Positions 1 through 7,657 of a stretch of 11,211 nucleotides of DNA are shown here, one piece after another; the first letter of the stretch is position 1, and each line of letters starts with the position of its first letter. The notes under the pieces were generated by a model, which searched no databases, was not told the DNA's origin, and saw only the letters and a program-made list of their open reading frames with translations. Made by a program: the position numbers and the translations under genes. The stretch spans positions 1-11,211 of the forward strand of contig DYRX01000119.1 of NCBI GenBank assembly GCA_020718525.1. The letters are read 5' to 3'. This DNA is from Victivallis vadensis. GTDB lineage: Bacteria; Verrucomicrobiota; Lentisphaeria; Victivallales; GWF2-50-93.

Positions 1-333
1 GTTATAAGTCTATTATAAATGACATTAGACTGACGCTATAGGATATTTATCTATATAGTGCGTATATGATTTATTTATTATCTTATATCATCTTGGGAAT
101 AAATGACTTAAGTGTTAATGTCCTCTCACTAATAGCAAAATTTCAGTATTTCTGACCGGTTCAGTCGCAGAAAGGCGAAACGATGTTTTTTGTCCCGCTG
201 TTAATGAATGTTCCGGATATTGTGGTCGTTGCAAGTTAACTTATTGCTGTGAAGGATATTACCTATAAATAATGGATGGCATTATGGGTGAATATCATTA
301 TTTTATATGGGAAAATAAGAAAATAAGGTGTTT
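1..333. other. AT-rich non-coding stretch
   Basis: No gene is supportable here. The first 120 bases are strongly AT-rich with many TATA-type runs and a weak 6-bp inverted repeat (AGTCTA at 7-12 with TAGACT at 26-31). The only ATG with a tolerable purine-rich upstream sequence (183) gives an 18-codon ORF that I do not consider a gene. The stretch may be the upstream or downstream region of a gene outside the window. Confidence 0.5.
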
Positions 334-657
334 ATGCATCCCAGCGATGTCATGCCGAGAGTGATAATACTCGACAGAATTCTTCCGGCAGTTGAAATGG
401 TCTCTCCTGCGACTGGAACAACGACGGATTGACCTGCAGGCGAACGCATCGACGTCCATCCGGCGAATCCGGGCGAACCTTACGCGGGCCGTGCGCTGAA
501 GATGACAGTCAACGATGAGCCGTTCTACGGCAAACGAGTTCAAGAAGAGCAAGCCCGAAATATAGCTCGGGCATTCCGGGATTGTCTTCCGGTGAATATA
601 TGGAAAATATCGGATTGTCCTTGTCAACACCCAAAACAAGCTGTAGATTGCTCATGA
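334..657 (+). pseudogene. possible eroded coding remnant, unrecognised
   Basis: One frame reads from ATG at 334 (AAGG five bases upstream) for 32 codons to a TGA at 430-432, then continues open for 74 more codons to TGA at 655-657. The part after the first stop, roughly 433-590, has GC-rich third positions and a protein-like composition (it begins PAGERIDVHPANPGEP and includes ALKMTVNDEPFYGKRV), unlike the AT-rich flanks. This suggests a fragment of a former gene with a nonsense mutation, but I do not recognise the family. A short hairpin (GCCCGA 553-558 / TCGGGC 567-572) lies inside. It could equally be chance reading of GC-richer non-coding DNA. Confidence 0.22.
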
Positions 658-733
658 TGGTGCTTTTTCGTTTTATAGGTTGCTGTGACCTTGGGAATTT
701 ATTCAACACGAGGTATTTTTATCTGCGCTTGTT

Positions 734-762
734 TTCAGCACCGGTAACGAGTGCTGAATTTT
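734..762 (+). terminator. terminator-like hairpin
   Basis: A perfect 8-bp stem, TTCAGCAC (734-741) pairing with GTGCTGAA (751-758), encloses a 9-base loop and is followed by TTTT (759-762). The T-tract is short, so this is a weak rho-independent terminator at best. It would close any plus-strand transcript coming from the left and insulate the holA operon. Confidence 0.4.
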
Positions 763-868
763 CTCGCAAAGACGCAAAGGAAGAATGAAATTTGCCTGAC
801 CTGGACGCACATCAGGCAGTCGGACAAAGATTTTCTTTACTTCGTGTGCTTTGTGCCTTCGTGCGAGA
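762..868. repeat. imperfect inverted repeat, MITE- or REP-like
   Basis: TCTCGCA at 762-768 is mirrored by TGCGAGA at 862-868. The arms continue with related sequence: CAAAG-rich text on the left (cgcaaagacgcaaag) and its approximate complement on the right (ctttgtgccttcgtg), with small gaps. In the centre GCCTGA (794-799) pairs with TCAGGC (812-817). Nested palindromes of about 100 bp without a gene are typical of dispersed non-autonomous repeats. Copy number elsewhere in the genome cannot be seen from here. Confidence 0.45.
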
Positions 869-973
869 TAAGACTCGATTTTTGGGAAATGAGTCCAGAG
901 CTTGTCCGGCGTTGGCAGTCGTCTTGGGAGCGAATCGGTCTGAAAATTGAAATATCAAAGGGGATTTAAGTCA

Positions 974-2071
974 ATGGGACGCTACATACTGGTTTCCGGA
1001 AACGACGATGTTTCCGTCAAGGCGAGAGCCCGTTCGGTCATGGAAGAATTGTGCGGAAGCTCGTATGAATCGGACGATTCGCTCGAACTGATTCCGGGAG
1101 ACGCGGACAAGCTCAAGCCGGCGTCAATTCTGTCATCCCTCATTGATTCGATCATGACGCCTCCCTTCCTGAGTGCTGAAAAGAAGATCTGGCTGAAGAA
1201 CTTCCCGTTTGATCTCATGTCGAAAATGGAGAAGAGCAAAGATTTCGAGGAGGCGTTTGACAAGGTGAGAGAACTTTTGTCGGAGCCCCTGCCGGACTAC
1301 CTCACGGTGCTGATCAGCGGCTCAGGTCTGGACCGCCGTTCGTCCTTCTACAAGATGTCCCAGAAAAAGGCGGAACTGCACTACCTCCAGAAAATTGACA
1401 GTTCTTCAAAAAACTGGCAGGAGGAGCTCAAGGGCTTCATCTATGACTATCTCCAGTCGAAAGGAGCGACCATTTCGCGCGATGCGATGTCATTTCTTTC
1501 AGAATCTGTGGGGACTGACTCGGGCAGGATCAGGAATGAGATTGACAAGCTTCTCGCATTTGTGCACCCGTCGAAGGAGATTGGGCTTGATGCCTGCAGG
1601 AAGGTTGCCAGCAGGACGCCGGAGGCGGGAGCCTGGGAATTTTCAAACGCGCTTCTCTCAAGAAAACTTGAATCGGCATTCGAGGCGATTGCAGTGTCTC
1701 TGGACTCGAACCGCGGCTCGGAAATGGCGATACTCTACTCGGCGCTCGGATCGCTCAGAAGTCTTTCCGCGGTAAAGGTTGCCGGCAAGATCATGGGACT
1801 CTCGCCTAACGCCCAGTACCCGGCGGTCAAGTCGGCTCTGGAGGGGCTCAGCGAAGAAAAAAAGGCAGAAATTGGCACTTCGATCGCCAATATGAACCCA
1901 TACAGATTCTACATGCTCTTGAAAGATTCATCTAGGTTTTCTGATTCAGAAATTCCTCATGTCGTCTCGGAATTGCTTAGGGCGAACAAATCCATGGTCT
2001 CGGGATCTGTGCTTACGCAACGGGCGGCACTCGAACAGCTTGCAATCAGGGTCTGTAGACAATCCAAATGA
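974..2071 (+). CDS. holA: DNA polymerase III subunit delta
   Basis: Predicted clamp-loader delta subunit, 365 residues, close to the usual length of about 340. Delta opens the beta sliding clamp and works with the tau/gamma and delta-prime subunits in the cytoplasm. The N-terminus (MGRYILVSGNDDVSVKAR) fits the family's opening strand and loop, which is a degenerate P-loop without a working Walker A. The middle segment GTDSGRIRNEIDKLLAF is the characteristic delta helix (G-x-D-x-x-R-x-x-N-E-x-x-K-L). The C-terminal helical collar contains the ILYSALGSLRSL type helix. I chose ATG 974 because AAAGGGGA (957-964) sits 9 bases upstream; an in-frame TTG at 947 lacks such a site. The gene overlaps the next one by ATGA, so translation is probably coupled. 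Sequence is divergent, as is common for delta, so the call rests on domain pattern rather than on a strict motif. Confidence 0.85.
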   Translation: MGRYILVSGNDDVSVKARARSVMEELCGSSYESDDSLELIPGDADKLKPASILSSLIDSIMTPPFLSAEKKIWLKNFPFDLMSKMEKSKDFEEAFDKVRELLSEPLPDYLTVLISGSGLDRRSSFYKMSQKKAELHYLQKIDSSSKNWQEELKGFIYDYLQSKGATISRDAMSFLSESVGTDSGRIRNEIDKLLAFVHPSKEIGLDACRKVASRTPEAGAWEFSNALLSRKLESAFEAIAVSLDSNRGSEMAILYSALGSLRSLSAVKVAGKIMGLSPNAQYPAVKSALEGLSEEKKAEIGTSIANMNPYRFYMLLKDSSRFSDSEIPHVVSELLRANKSMVSGSVLTQRAALEQLAIRVCRQSK

Positions 2072-2574
2072 GAGCGCTTCACACGATAGTCGAACTCTTT
2101 GTCCTCTCATATTCGGGGCTATTTTTTTTAAGAGTTTTCAGACGCAGACTGCGGAGTATCATGACTCTTTCGCTTTTAGCTTCCGCCAGTGTGCTTGCAG
2201 GCGAGCTGATCAACTCTTTTCTGCTTCCCGTCGCCAGATACAGCCAGGACTTCATCTTCTGGATTCCAGGCACAGGCATTCCGCTCTTCATAATTTTTGG
2301 AGGGGCGCTTCTGTCAGTGATATCATTTCTTGCGGCTCAAATTGTGCCTCGCACATTTTCCATGGGCAGTTCCCTGGCGGCAAAAATAGTCTGCCTTCTG
2401 TTTTTCAGCCTCTCCTCGATGATTCTGGAATGCATTGGGATTGACTATGGGTTCTGGTCCTGGAATATTCCACACGAACGGAATTTCTGGTGGTTTCTGG
2501 GCGTCTGGAAATTCTATGCATGCTTTGTATTCATGCCTGCCTTTGTCGCGCTTCTAATCTTCGGAAAAAAATAA
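2068..2574 (+). CDS. polytopic membrane protein, unidentified
   Basis: A 168-residue integral membrane protein with about five hydrophobic segments (roughly residues 5-22, 32-54, 62-93, 103-123 and 141-165) and a basic loop FRRRLR at 24-29, which by the positive-inside rule should be cytoplasmic. Its start overlaps the holA stop (ATGA), so it is translated from the same mRNA. Conspicuous polar residues within membrane segments are E46 and N49, and E121 within ECIGIDYGFWSWN, followed by WWFLGVWKFY. A pair of buried Glu residues and a G-x-x-x-G-F-W type motif loosely resemble membrane proteins of the carotenoid-synthesis (DUF422 or lycopene-cyclase-domain) kind, but this is only an impression. 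No function is assigned. The next gene begins 13 bases after its stop. Confidence 0.75.
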   Translation: MRALHTIVELFVLSYSGLFFLRVFRRRLRSIMTLSLLASASVLAGELINSFLLPVARYSQDFIFWIPGTGIPLFIIFGGALLSVISFLAAQIVPRTFSMGSSLAAKIVCLLFFSLSSMILECIGIDYGFWSWNIPHERNFWWFLGVWKFYACFVFMPAFVALLIFGKK

Positions 2575-2587
2575 ATGGAGGTTTCCA

Positions 2588-5500
2588 ATGCAGTTTGTTT
2601 CGAGGTCGTCTCTAGTGCTTTCGACTCTATGCCTCTTCCTGCTTCTCCCTTCCAAGCTTTCGGCAGAACGGATTACCTGCGACAAGCCACTCTACGATTA
2701 TGCCGAAGAGATCCCTGTCGAGCTCGAGCTGAAGGACCTTTTTTCAGGAGCGGAATACAGTATTATTGCAGTGGACGCATATGACCGGGTATGGCTGTCC
2801 GAAAAGCACAGCGGACCATCCGGGAAAAAGATGACGTCTCTACGCATTCCCCGCATGAAGGGGCTTGCAATCTCGCTGATCCGCCATGAGGCAGGTCAGG
2901 CGCCGCGCCAAGTCTCCTCATGCAGGCTCCTCATCAATGCGAGAGGCGCCGGACAATCCAGGCCGGAGAATTTCGTCAACATGATTTACGGCGGCGCGAC
3001 CTGCAACAAGAAATCTCTCCGGGCAATGCGCCAGATGGGGCTGAACGGAGGGATGGCATACATGTGGAACACGGGGGCGCAGTTTGCGGTCTGCGACATG
3101 GACTACTACCATGAATATGCGTCCGAGAGGAAGCGCGACATCCAGGATACGGAGTTTCAAGACCGCAGAGCTTGGTTCATAAATGATGTCAATTTCCGGG
3201 GATGCACTATCCGCGAAGACGTACTTGGACATGGAACCTGGAAAAAGGAGGCGATGAAGTCCTTCGACCCCGAGAACAAGTTTCCTGCGGAATTCGCAAA
3301 ATACAATCAGGCGCTCCAGGAGATGCGGGAGGGTGCTGAGCTTATCCGCTCGTCTTCCGAGCCCTGGACGCTCAAGAATGCTCCGAAATTCGACATGCTG
3401 TCTTTCATTCATATCCGTCCCCGGCTCGCGCGCCTCAAGCCGATCTATCTTTTCCAGCGTCCATATAATTTTTACAATCCGGACGAGAACATCTACACAT
3501 CTTTTTCGATGCAAAAAACTGCATCAAAGGACAAAGACCACCAGTCGCTGGGCTATTCGATCGGCGACGAAATCAGCAACACCAACTTCACGAATCCATT
3601 TGACTACGACTTTTCCGAAATCTCGCTGTCGCTTTTCCGCGACTGGCTCAAGAAGGAGTATCCCTCGCTGGACGCGCTGAACAAGGAATGGGACTGCTCA
3701 TTTTCCGATTGGAGCGAGGTCGTTCCATATACGAACGACGAGACGCGCATATTAAACATGCCCGAATACAGGGACAGGATGCTCAAGATGATCACAGGGG
3801 ACAAGAAGCTTTTTGTGATCCCGTGGGACAAGCGCACAGCTCCGGAAAAACGGAACTATGCAAGCTGGGCTGACTGGCGCTCCTTCCAGGACGGCGCATG
3901 GGCGAAGGCGCTCACCGACATCGCCGAAGCCACACGCAAGGCGGATCCCGCCACTCCCGTCGGCATACTTGGAGCTCAGGCTCCGTCGCCATATGGCGGA
4001 TTCGACTACGACAAGCTATTCACCTCGGGTATGAACTGGATCGAAGCTTACGACATCTCGTGTTCGAAGGAGATTCTCAGATCCTTCAACAAGCGGCTGG
4101 CTCCCGATAAGCGCTGGATAACCACGCGGACCCATTTTCCTGGCGGAGACGCTGGCGTCTACTGTGTGTGGTATTATGTTCTGATGCGCGATTCCAACAA
4201 TGTCGTCTGGCAGTTGTTCAATCCGAAGGAGGGTGGATTTTTCGAGGACGAAAAGAGCATGAAGCCCACGGAAAAGGCTGTCACTCTAAGGGAATCCTTC
4301 CTTGAAGTGAGTGATGGAATTGGCAAGATGCTCATGGAGAGCGAGGAGCCTCTATATCCGATCGCCATATATCTTTCCCAGAGCAGTTCACAGGCGCACT
4401 GGATGATTGATTCCGAAAGCGACGGCGCCACGTGGATCAAGCGCTCCGGAAGCTGGGAGGGGCGCAACAACTCTCAGAACAACGACAATCTAAGCTGGAC
4501 CAAGCTCCTTGACGACCTTGGATACCAGTATGATTTCGTAGGAAAAAGCTCCCTTCTCGCTGGGGAGCTTTTCAAAAAAGGCTACAGACTGCTCGTCCTG
4601 CCAAAAACAATTTCGCTGAGCGATGCCGAGGCGGAAGCGATCAGGAAATTTGCCGAATCCGGAGGCGTTGTCATCGCCGATACAATGACCGGCACTCTGG
4701 ACGGGCACTGCAAGGCAAGACCTGGATTCAAGGGCGCGCTCGACAAGTTCTTTGGCATCAGACGGACCAACTACGATATTTCCGAGGGATACAAGGAGGA
4801 TGTCTGGCCCGAGCCGTGCTTTGTATTTGCTCCATCGTCGGACGGGGAACTTATTTTCAAAGACGCGTCATCTCCGCTGGCAAAAGGCTATTCGCCGCAG
4901 AAAAACTTCTATGTGCCGGAGTCTGGGATCAGCGAAGACGGTTCTGAAGCCATTGCCGCGCAAGGAGATACGCCGGCATTTTTCATGAAAAAACATGGAG
5001 CTGGATCGTCTCTCTACATGTCCGCTTCCATTTTGCGCTACTGCGAGGACCGCCTGGAGCCAGACAAGGTCGCCGCCATCCGCACCGCTGTCGGCAATGC
5101 GATCAGGGAGTTTGCGAAACTCGCGCCCTCAAGCACCGCGATGGAAAATGGAAAGCCATGCAATTTGATCAAGTCGCGGCGATACAGCTTTGGAGAAAAC
5201 GCCTGGCTTCTTGGCTTTTCTTTCAATGCAAAGCTTATCCAGGACGATCTTGGCAATGTTAAAATAGATGGGCTTGAGAATACTGCCCCAAGAGACGTGG
5301 AACTTAGATTTGACCGCAAGGGGCATCTTTATGACTTGCGCCGTGGCAAATATCTTGGAGAAGGCAGTTCCTGCACTGTCTCTGTCCGCCCAAGCGAAGC
5401 TGAGCTGATCAGCGTTCTACCCTACAAGATTGAAGAGATCTCCCTTTCCGGAATTCCTGCCGCATCTGCGGATGGTGCAATTTCCGTCGCGGCGGAGGCG

Positions 5501-6967
5501 AAGATCGAAACTGGCTCCGGACTTGCCAGCGCCAGACATCTTGTCCGCTTCGAGTTCTTCAGTCCGTCAGGAGTCCGCGCACGCTACGCGACGGTCTTTG
5601 CGAATGCAGAAAAAGGCGTTGCCAAGGCGCGGATACACCTATCGCCAAACGACGCAGCCGGCACCTGGGAGCTCATCGCCCACGACGTCCATACCGGCAC
5701 AAGAAGCCAGGCTCTGCGCATCGAAAAGAAAAGCTCATCTTTCAGGGGCGAGAAGATTCCTGACGATCCATTTGCCGACAAATTCGAACTCATAGACGCA
5801 ATCCCGGAAGTGGAGCACATGCAGAAGCCTGGCGTCTTCGTCGCCCTCCGTCCTCCTACGGTCTCGGTGAGCAAAGACAAATTTGAGATCAAAGTCCAGA
5901 TCGTTCACCTGCGTGAAAGCGAAACGGTGCCGGAAGGAACGATAAGTATCTATGGCGATGATGATCCTTCTGACAAAAAGATCCTCAATTTTTCTGAAGC
6001 TCTCGCGAACGATGGTCGAATGAGCGAAGTCGTTTTTAGTCGTCCGATCGCAAAAGCCCGCGACATGACAATCGTCGCAGAGACTGAATATGAAGGAGTC
6101 AAAAAGTCTGAATCGCAAAAGCTGAAGATGGGTGTCTGCAGTTTTGGAACGCCTGAGATGGATGGAGACATTTCGGATTCTGTCTGGGCTAAATCGAGCG
6201 TACTTTCAGGATTCACGAATTTCGATAGCGGCGAGCCTTCAAAATATCCTTCGAAGGTGCGGATGCTCCATGACGACAAGTATCTCTATGTAGGGCTCGA
6301 CATGGACGCAGGAGGCGGCGACAAGCTGAAGGAAAAGGAAATCCCCCGCGACGGAGACTGGTTCGCCTCTGGGCTGAACACAATGGAGATTCTGATCGGG
6401 CGCACGCATGCTGGCGACCTCAAGTATAATCTTGCGGCAAGCTGTAACGGCGCTCAGTCCGACAAGCTGGGTGGCAACGGACAGAAATATGATGGCATCC
6501 CTTGGGAATTGCTCTCCAGAAAGAGCACCAATGGCTGGACAGCAGAGGCGCGCATTCCTTTTGCCGCGCTTGGATGCGGCGCCCCCGGAAATGGCGATGT
6601 CTGGCTCATGAATTTCAACAGCAATGCTTTCCCCCCCGAAGGCGGAAACGAGATCTCCCAGTACAGCCCGCAAGGACGGGAAGATTTCAATCTCGCCAGA
6701 TTCGGAAAAATAATCATGTCTGGAAACCCGAAACCCGCACTTGGAAAGCTTGAACGAAGCAAGGACATCCCTGACTGCATAATTTCGACAGACGCAAAGA
6801 TCTCACTTGACAGGAACCCTGACGATCCTGCATGGAAAAGCGCTCCCGAACTCAAGCTCGTACCAATCAGGGATTCGAGATCGAGGCGGAAGATCCCACT
6901 TTTGCGAAATTCGCGGCAGACAAGGATAATCTCTTTTTTCTGGTCACTGCGAAGGAGCGCTTCATGA
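2588..6967 (+). CDS. secreted GH42-like glycoside hydrolase with CBM9-like tail, frameshifted
   Basis: Start ATG 2588 has an excellent site, TGGAGG at 2576-2581, 6 bases upstream. Residues 1-26 are a signal peptide: short basic start, hydrophobic LVLSTLCLFLLL core, cleavage likely after LSA. Residues about 125-560 look like a (beta/alpha)8 glycosidase domain of the GH42/clan GH-A kind: YSIGDEIS gives E328 as candidate acid/base, followed by FRDWLKKEYPSLDALNKEW and a W-S-E-V segment typical of GH42. The nucleophile is not obvious (E486 in NWIEAYD is a candidate). Residues about 590-730 resemble the GH42 trimerisation domain with an amidotransferase-like fold (YRLLVLPKTISLSDAEAEAI, then ESGGVVIADT). 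Beta-sandwich-like sequence follows to about 1180. About 1187-1377 is a CBM9-like domain (PEMDGDISDSVW opening, YLYVGLDMD core). A second CBM9-like domain starts near 1394 and is interrupted by a frame change near nt 6870; this frame ends at TGA 6965-6967 with about 32 non-native residues. Substrate is unknown; beta-galactoside-like glycans are an inference. Confidence 0.85.
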   Translation: MQFVSRSSLVLSTLCLFLLLPSKLSAERITCDKPLYDYAEEIPVELELKDLFSGAEYSIIAVDAYDRVWLSEKHSGPSGKKMTSLRIPRMKGLAISLIRHEAGQAPRQVSSCRLLINARGAGQSRPENFVNMIYGGATCNKKSLRAMRQMGLNGGMAYMWNTGAQFAVCDMDYYHEYASERKRDIQDTEFQDRRAWFINDVNFRGCTIREDVLGHGTWKKEAMKSFDPENKFPAEFAKYNQALQEMREGAELIRSSSEPWTLKNAPKFDMLSFIHIRPRLARLKPIYLFQRPYNFYNPDENIYTSFSMQKTASKDKDHQSLGYSIGDEISNTNFTNPFDYDFSEISLSLFRDWLKKEYPSLDALNKEWDCSFSDWSEVVPYTNDETRILNMPEYRDRMLKMITGDKKLFVIPWDKRTAPEKRNYASWADWRSFQDGAWAKALTDIAEATRKADPATPVGILGAQAPSPYGGFDYDKLFTSGMNWIEAYDISCSKEILRSFNKRLAPDKRWITTRTHFPGGDAGVYCVWYYVLMRDSNNVVWQLFNPKEGGFFEDEKSMKPTEKAVTLRESFLEVSDGIGKMLMESEEPLYPIAIYLSQSSSQAHWMIDSESDGATWIKRSGSWEGRNNSQNNDNLSWTKLLDDLGYQYDFVGKSSLLAGELFKKGYRLLVLPKTISLSDAEAEAIRKFAESGGVVIADTMTGTLDGHCKARPGFKGALDKFFGIRRTNYDISEGYKEDVWPEPCFVFAPSSDGELIFKDASSPLAKGYSPQKNFYVPESGISEDGSEAIAAQGDTPAFFMKKHGAGSSLYMSASILRYCEDRLEPDKVAAIRTAVGNAIREFAKLAPSSTAMENGKPCNLIKSRRYSFGENAWLLGFSFNAKLIQDDLGNVKIDGLENTAPRDVELRFDRKGHLYDLRRGKYLGEGSSCTVSVRPSEAELISVLPYKIEEISLSGIPAASADGAISVAAEAKIETGSGLASARHLVRFEFFSPSGVRARYATVFANAEKGVAKARIHLSPNDAAGTWELIAHDVHTGTRSQALRIEKKSSSFRGEKIPDDPFADKFELIDAIPEVEHMQKPGVFVALRPPTVSVSKDKFEIKVQIVHLRESETVPEGTISIYGDDDPSDKKILNFSEALANDGRMSEVVFSRPIAKARDMTIVAETEYEGVKKSESQKLKMGVCSFGTPEMDGDISDSVWAKSSVLSGFTNFDSGEPSKYPSKVRMLHDDKYLYVGLDMDAGGGDKLKEKEIPRDGDWFASGLNTMEILIGRTHAGDLKYNLAASCNGAQSDKLGGNGQKYDGIPWELLSRKSTNGWTAEARIPFAALGCGAPGNGDVWLMNFNSNAFPPEGGNEISQYSPQGREDFNLARFGKIIMSGNPKPALGKLERSKDIPDCIISTDAKISLDRNPDDPAWKSAPELKLVPIRDSRSRRKIPLLRNSRQTRIISFFWSLRRSAS

Positions 6968-7368
6968 AGGAGCTTGTGGCAAAAGCCAAAGACAGGAACA
7001 GCGAAGCATTTTGGGAGGACGACTGCATCGAGCTATTTCTCGATCCGCAGTCTGATGGAAATTACAGGCACATTTACATAAATTCCGAAGGCGTGATTGG
7101 CGAATCTTTCGGCAAGTCATCACCCGGAGGATGGAAGACCGGCACAGAGGTCGAAGTTGACAAAGAGGCAGACCGATGGATCGTCGAAGGTAAAATCCAC
7201 TTCTCAGATCTCGGATTCACACCTGAATCCGGAAAGAGCTTCAAAATCAATGTGAACAGGACAAAAACAGGAAAATCAAAGAGCTTTTGGGAGGAGACAG
7301 CCTGGTCTCCTACCTTCGACGGCTCAAGCCACGTCCCGTCGCGTTTTGGTACATTGAAGTTCAGATGA
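6871..7368 (+). pseudogene. displaced 3' end of the glycosidase gene (second CBM9-like domain)
   Basis: This frame continues the protein of the large glycosidase. From about 6871 it reads NQGFEIEAEDPTFAKFAAD, then KDNLFFLVTAKE and DDCIELFLDPQSDGNYRHIY, which is the core of a CBM9-like carbohydrate-binding domain, and closes with FGTLKFR before TGA at 7366-7368. The domain's first strand (NPDDPAWKSAPELKLVPI) lies in the upstream frame. The upstream frame and this one differ by one base, consistent with a single-base deletion (or two-base insertion) between 6823, where this frame opens after TGA 6820-6822, and 6965. An ATG at 6832 exists in this frame but has no ribosome site and would give a headless domain, so independent translation is unlikely. 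An intact gene would encode about 1593 residues. Confidence 0.8.
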
Positions 7369-7623
7369 TCGCCGCGAAGATAAAGCGGTGGCTCCGTTCA
7401 GAATGGAACTGCGTGCCCCGCAGTCCAAGGAGCTTCGCTCTGCGCTGTTGTCCAGCCTCTTAGGTGGTCTTTAACTGTTAATTTTTCCGCGTATTCCGCG
7501 AGTTTCCTAGTTGAAAATGTTTTTTGCCTTTTACTCAGGAGAGCGGGCACTGCATTGCCCTACCGCGCTATCTACTATACGCATTTTTTCTTCTTCATAA
7601 ATTTCCATCTTTTTATTACAGCC
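7369..7623. other. intergenic region with small palindromes
   Basis: No gene is visible. Three hairpins lie in the first 200 bases. CGCCGC/GCGGTG lies just after the glycosidase stop. GGAACTGCG (7405-7413) pairs with CGCAGTCC (7419-7426), with one bulged A. GAGC-TTC-GCTC is at 7430-7440. None is followed by a proper T-tract, so I cannot name the operon's terminator. A fourth palindrome is listed separately. From about 7570 the DNA becomes T-rich. Confidence 0.5.
7542..7569. repeat. REP-like imperfect palindrome
   Basis: GGGCA (7545-7549) pairs with TGCCC (7556-7560) around a 6-base loop, and flanking AGC (7542-7544) can pair with GCT (7567-7569) across a TACCGC bulge. GC-rich short palindromes of this form in a T-rich spacer are typical of REP-type dispersed elements. 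Only one copy is in the window, so repeat status is inferred. Confidence 0.3.
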
Positions 7624-7651
7624 TTGATATCACCAATAATAGTGATATCAT
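7624..7651 (+). promoter_or_regulatory. promoter embedded in a perfect palindrome, probable operator
   Basis: TGATATCAC (7625-7633) and GTGATATCA (7642-7650) form a perfect 9-bp inverted repeat with an 8-base spacer. The same bases provide a sigma70-like promoter: TTGATA (7624-7629), a 16-base spacer, and TATCAT (7646-7651). A dimeric repressor bound to the palindrome would block the promoter, a layout common for autoregulated small operons such as toxin-antitoxin pairs. Transcription would begin close to the ATG at 7658, giving a leaderless or nearly leaderless message. The function of the downstream ORF is unknown. Confidence 0.45.
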
Positions 7652-7657
7652 GCCTGT

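Noticed and set aside
298..709. Minus-strand ORFs over the left spacer
   Set aside because: They use weak or non-ATG starts, lack ribosome sites, and have no family-like pattern; the plus-strand frame there has better codon use.
947..973. Earlier TTG start for holA
   Set aside because: TTG at 947 has no ribosome site, while ATG 974 has AAAGGGGA at 9 bases and matches the family N-terminus.
6823..6967. Programmed -1 ribosomal frameshift in the glycosidase gene
   Set aside because: No slippery heptamer of the X-XXY-YYZ kind is present around the likely junction, and secreted glycosidases are not known to use such a switch. A plain indel is simpler.
7380..7470. tRNA or structured RNA in the GC-rich hairpin cluster
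   Set aside because: Stems do not assemble into a cloverleaf, and there are no T-loop or anticodon features.
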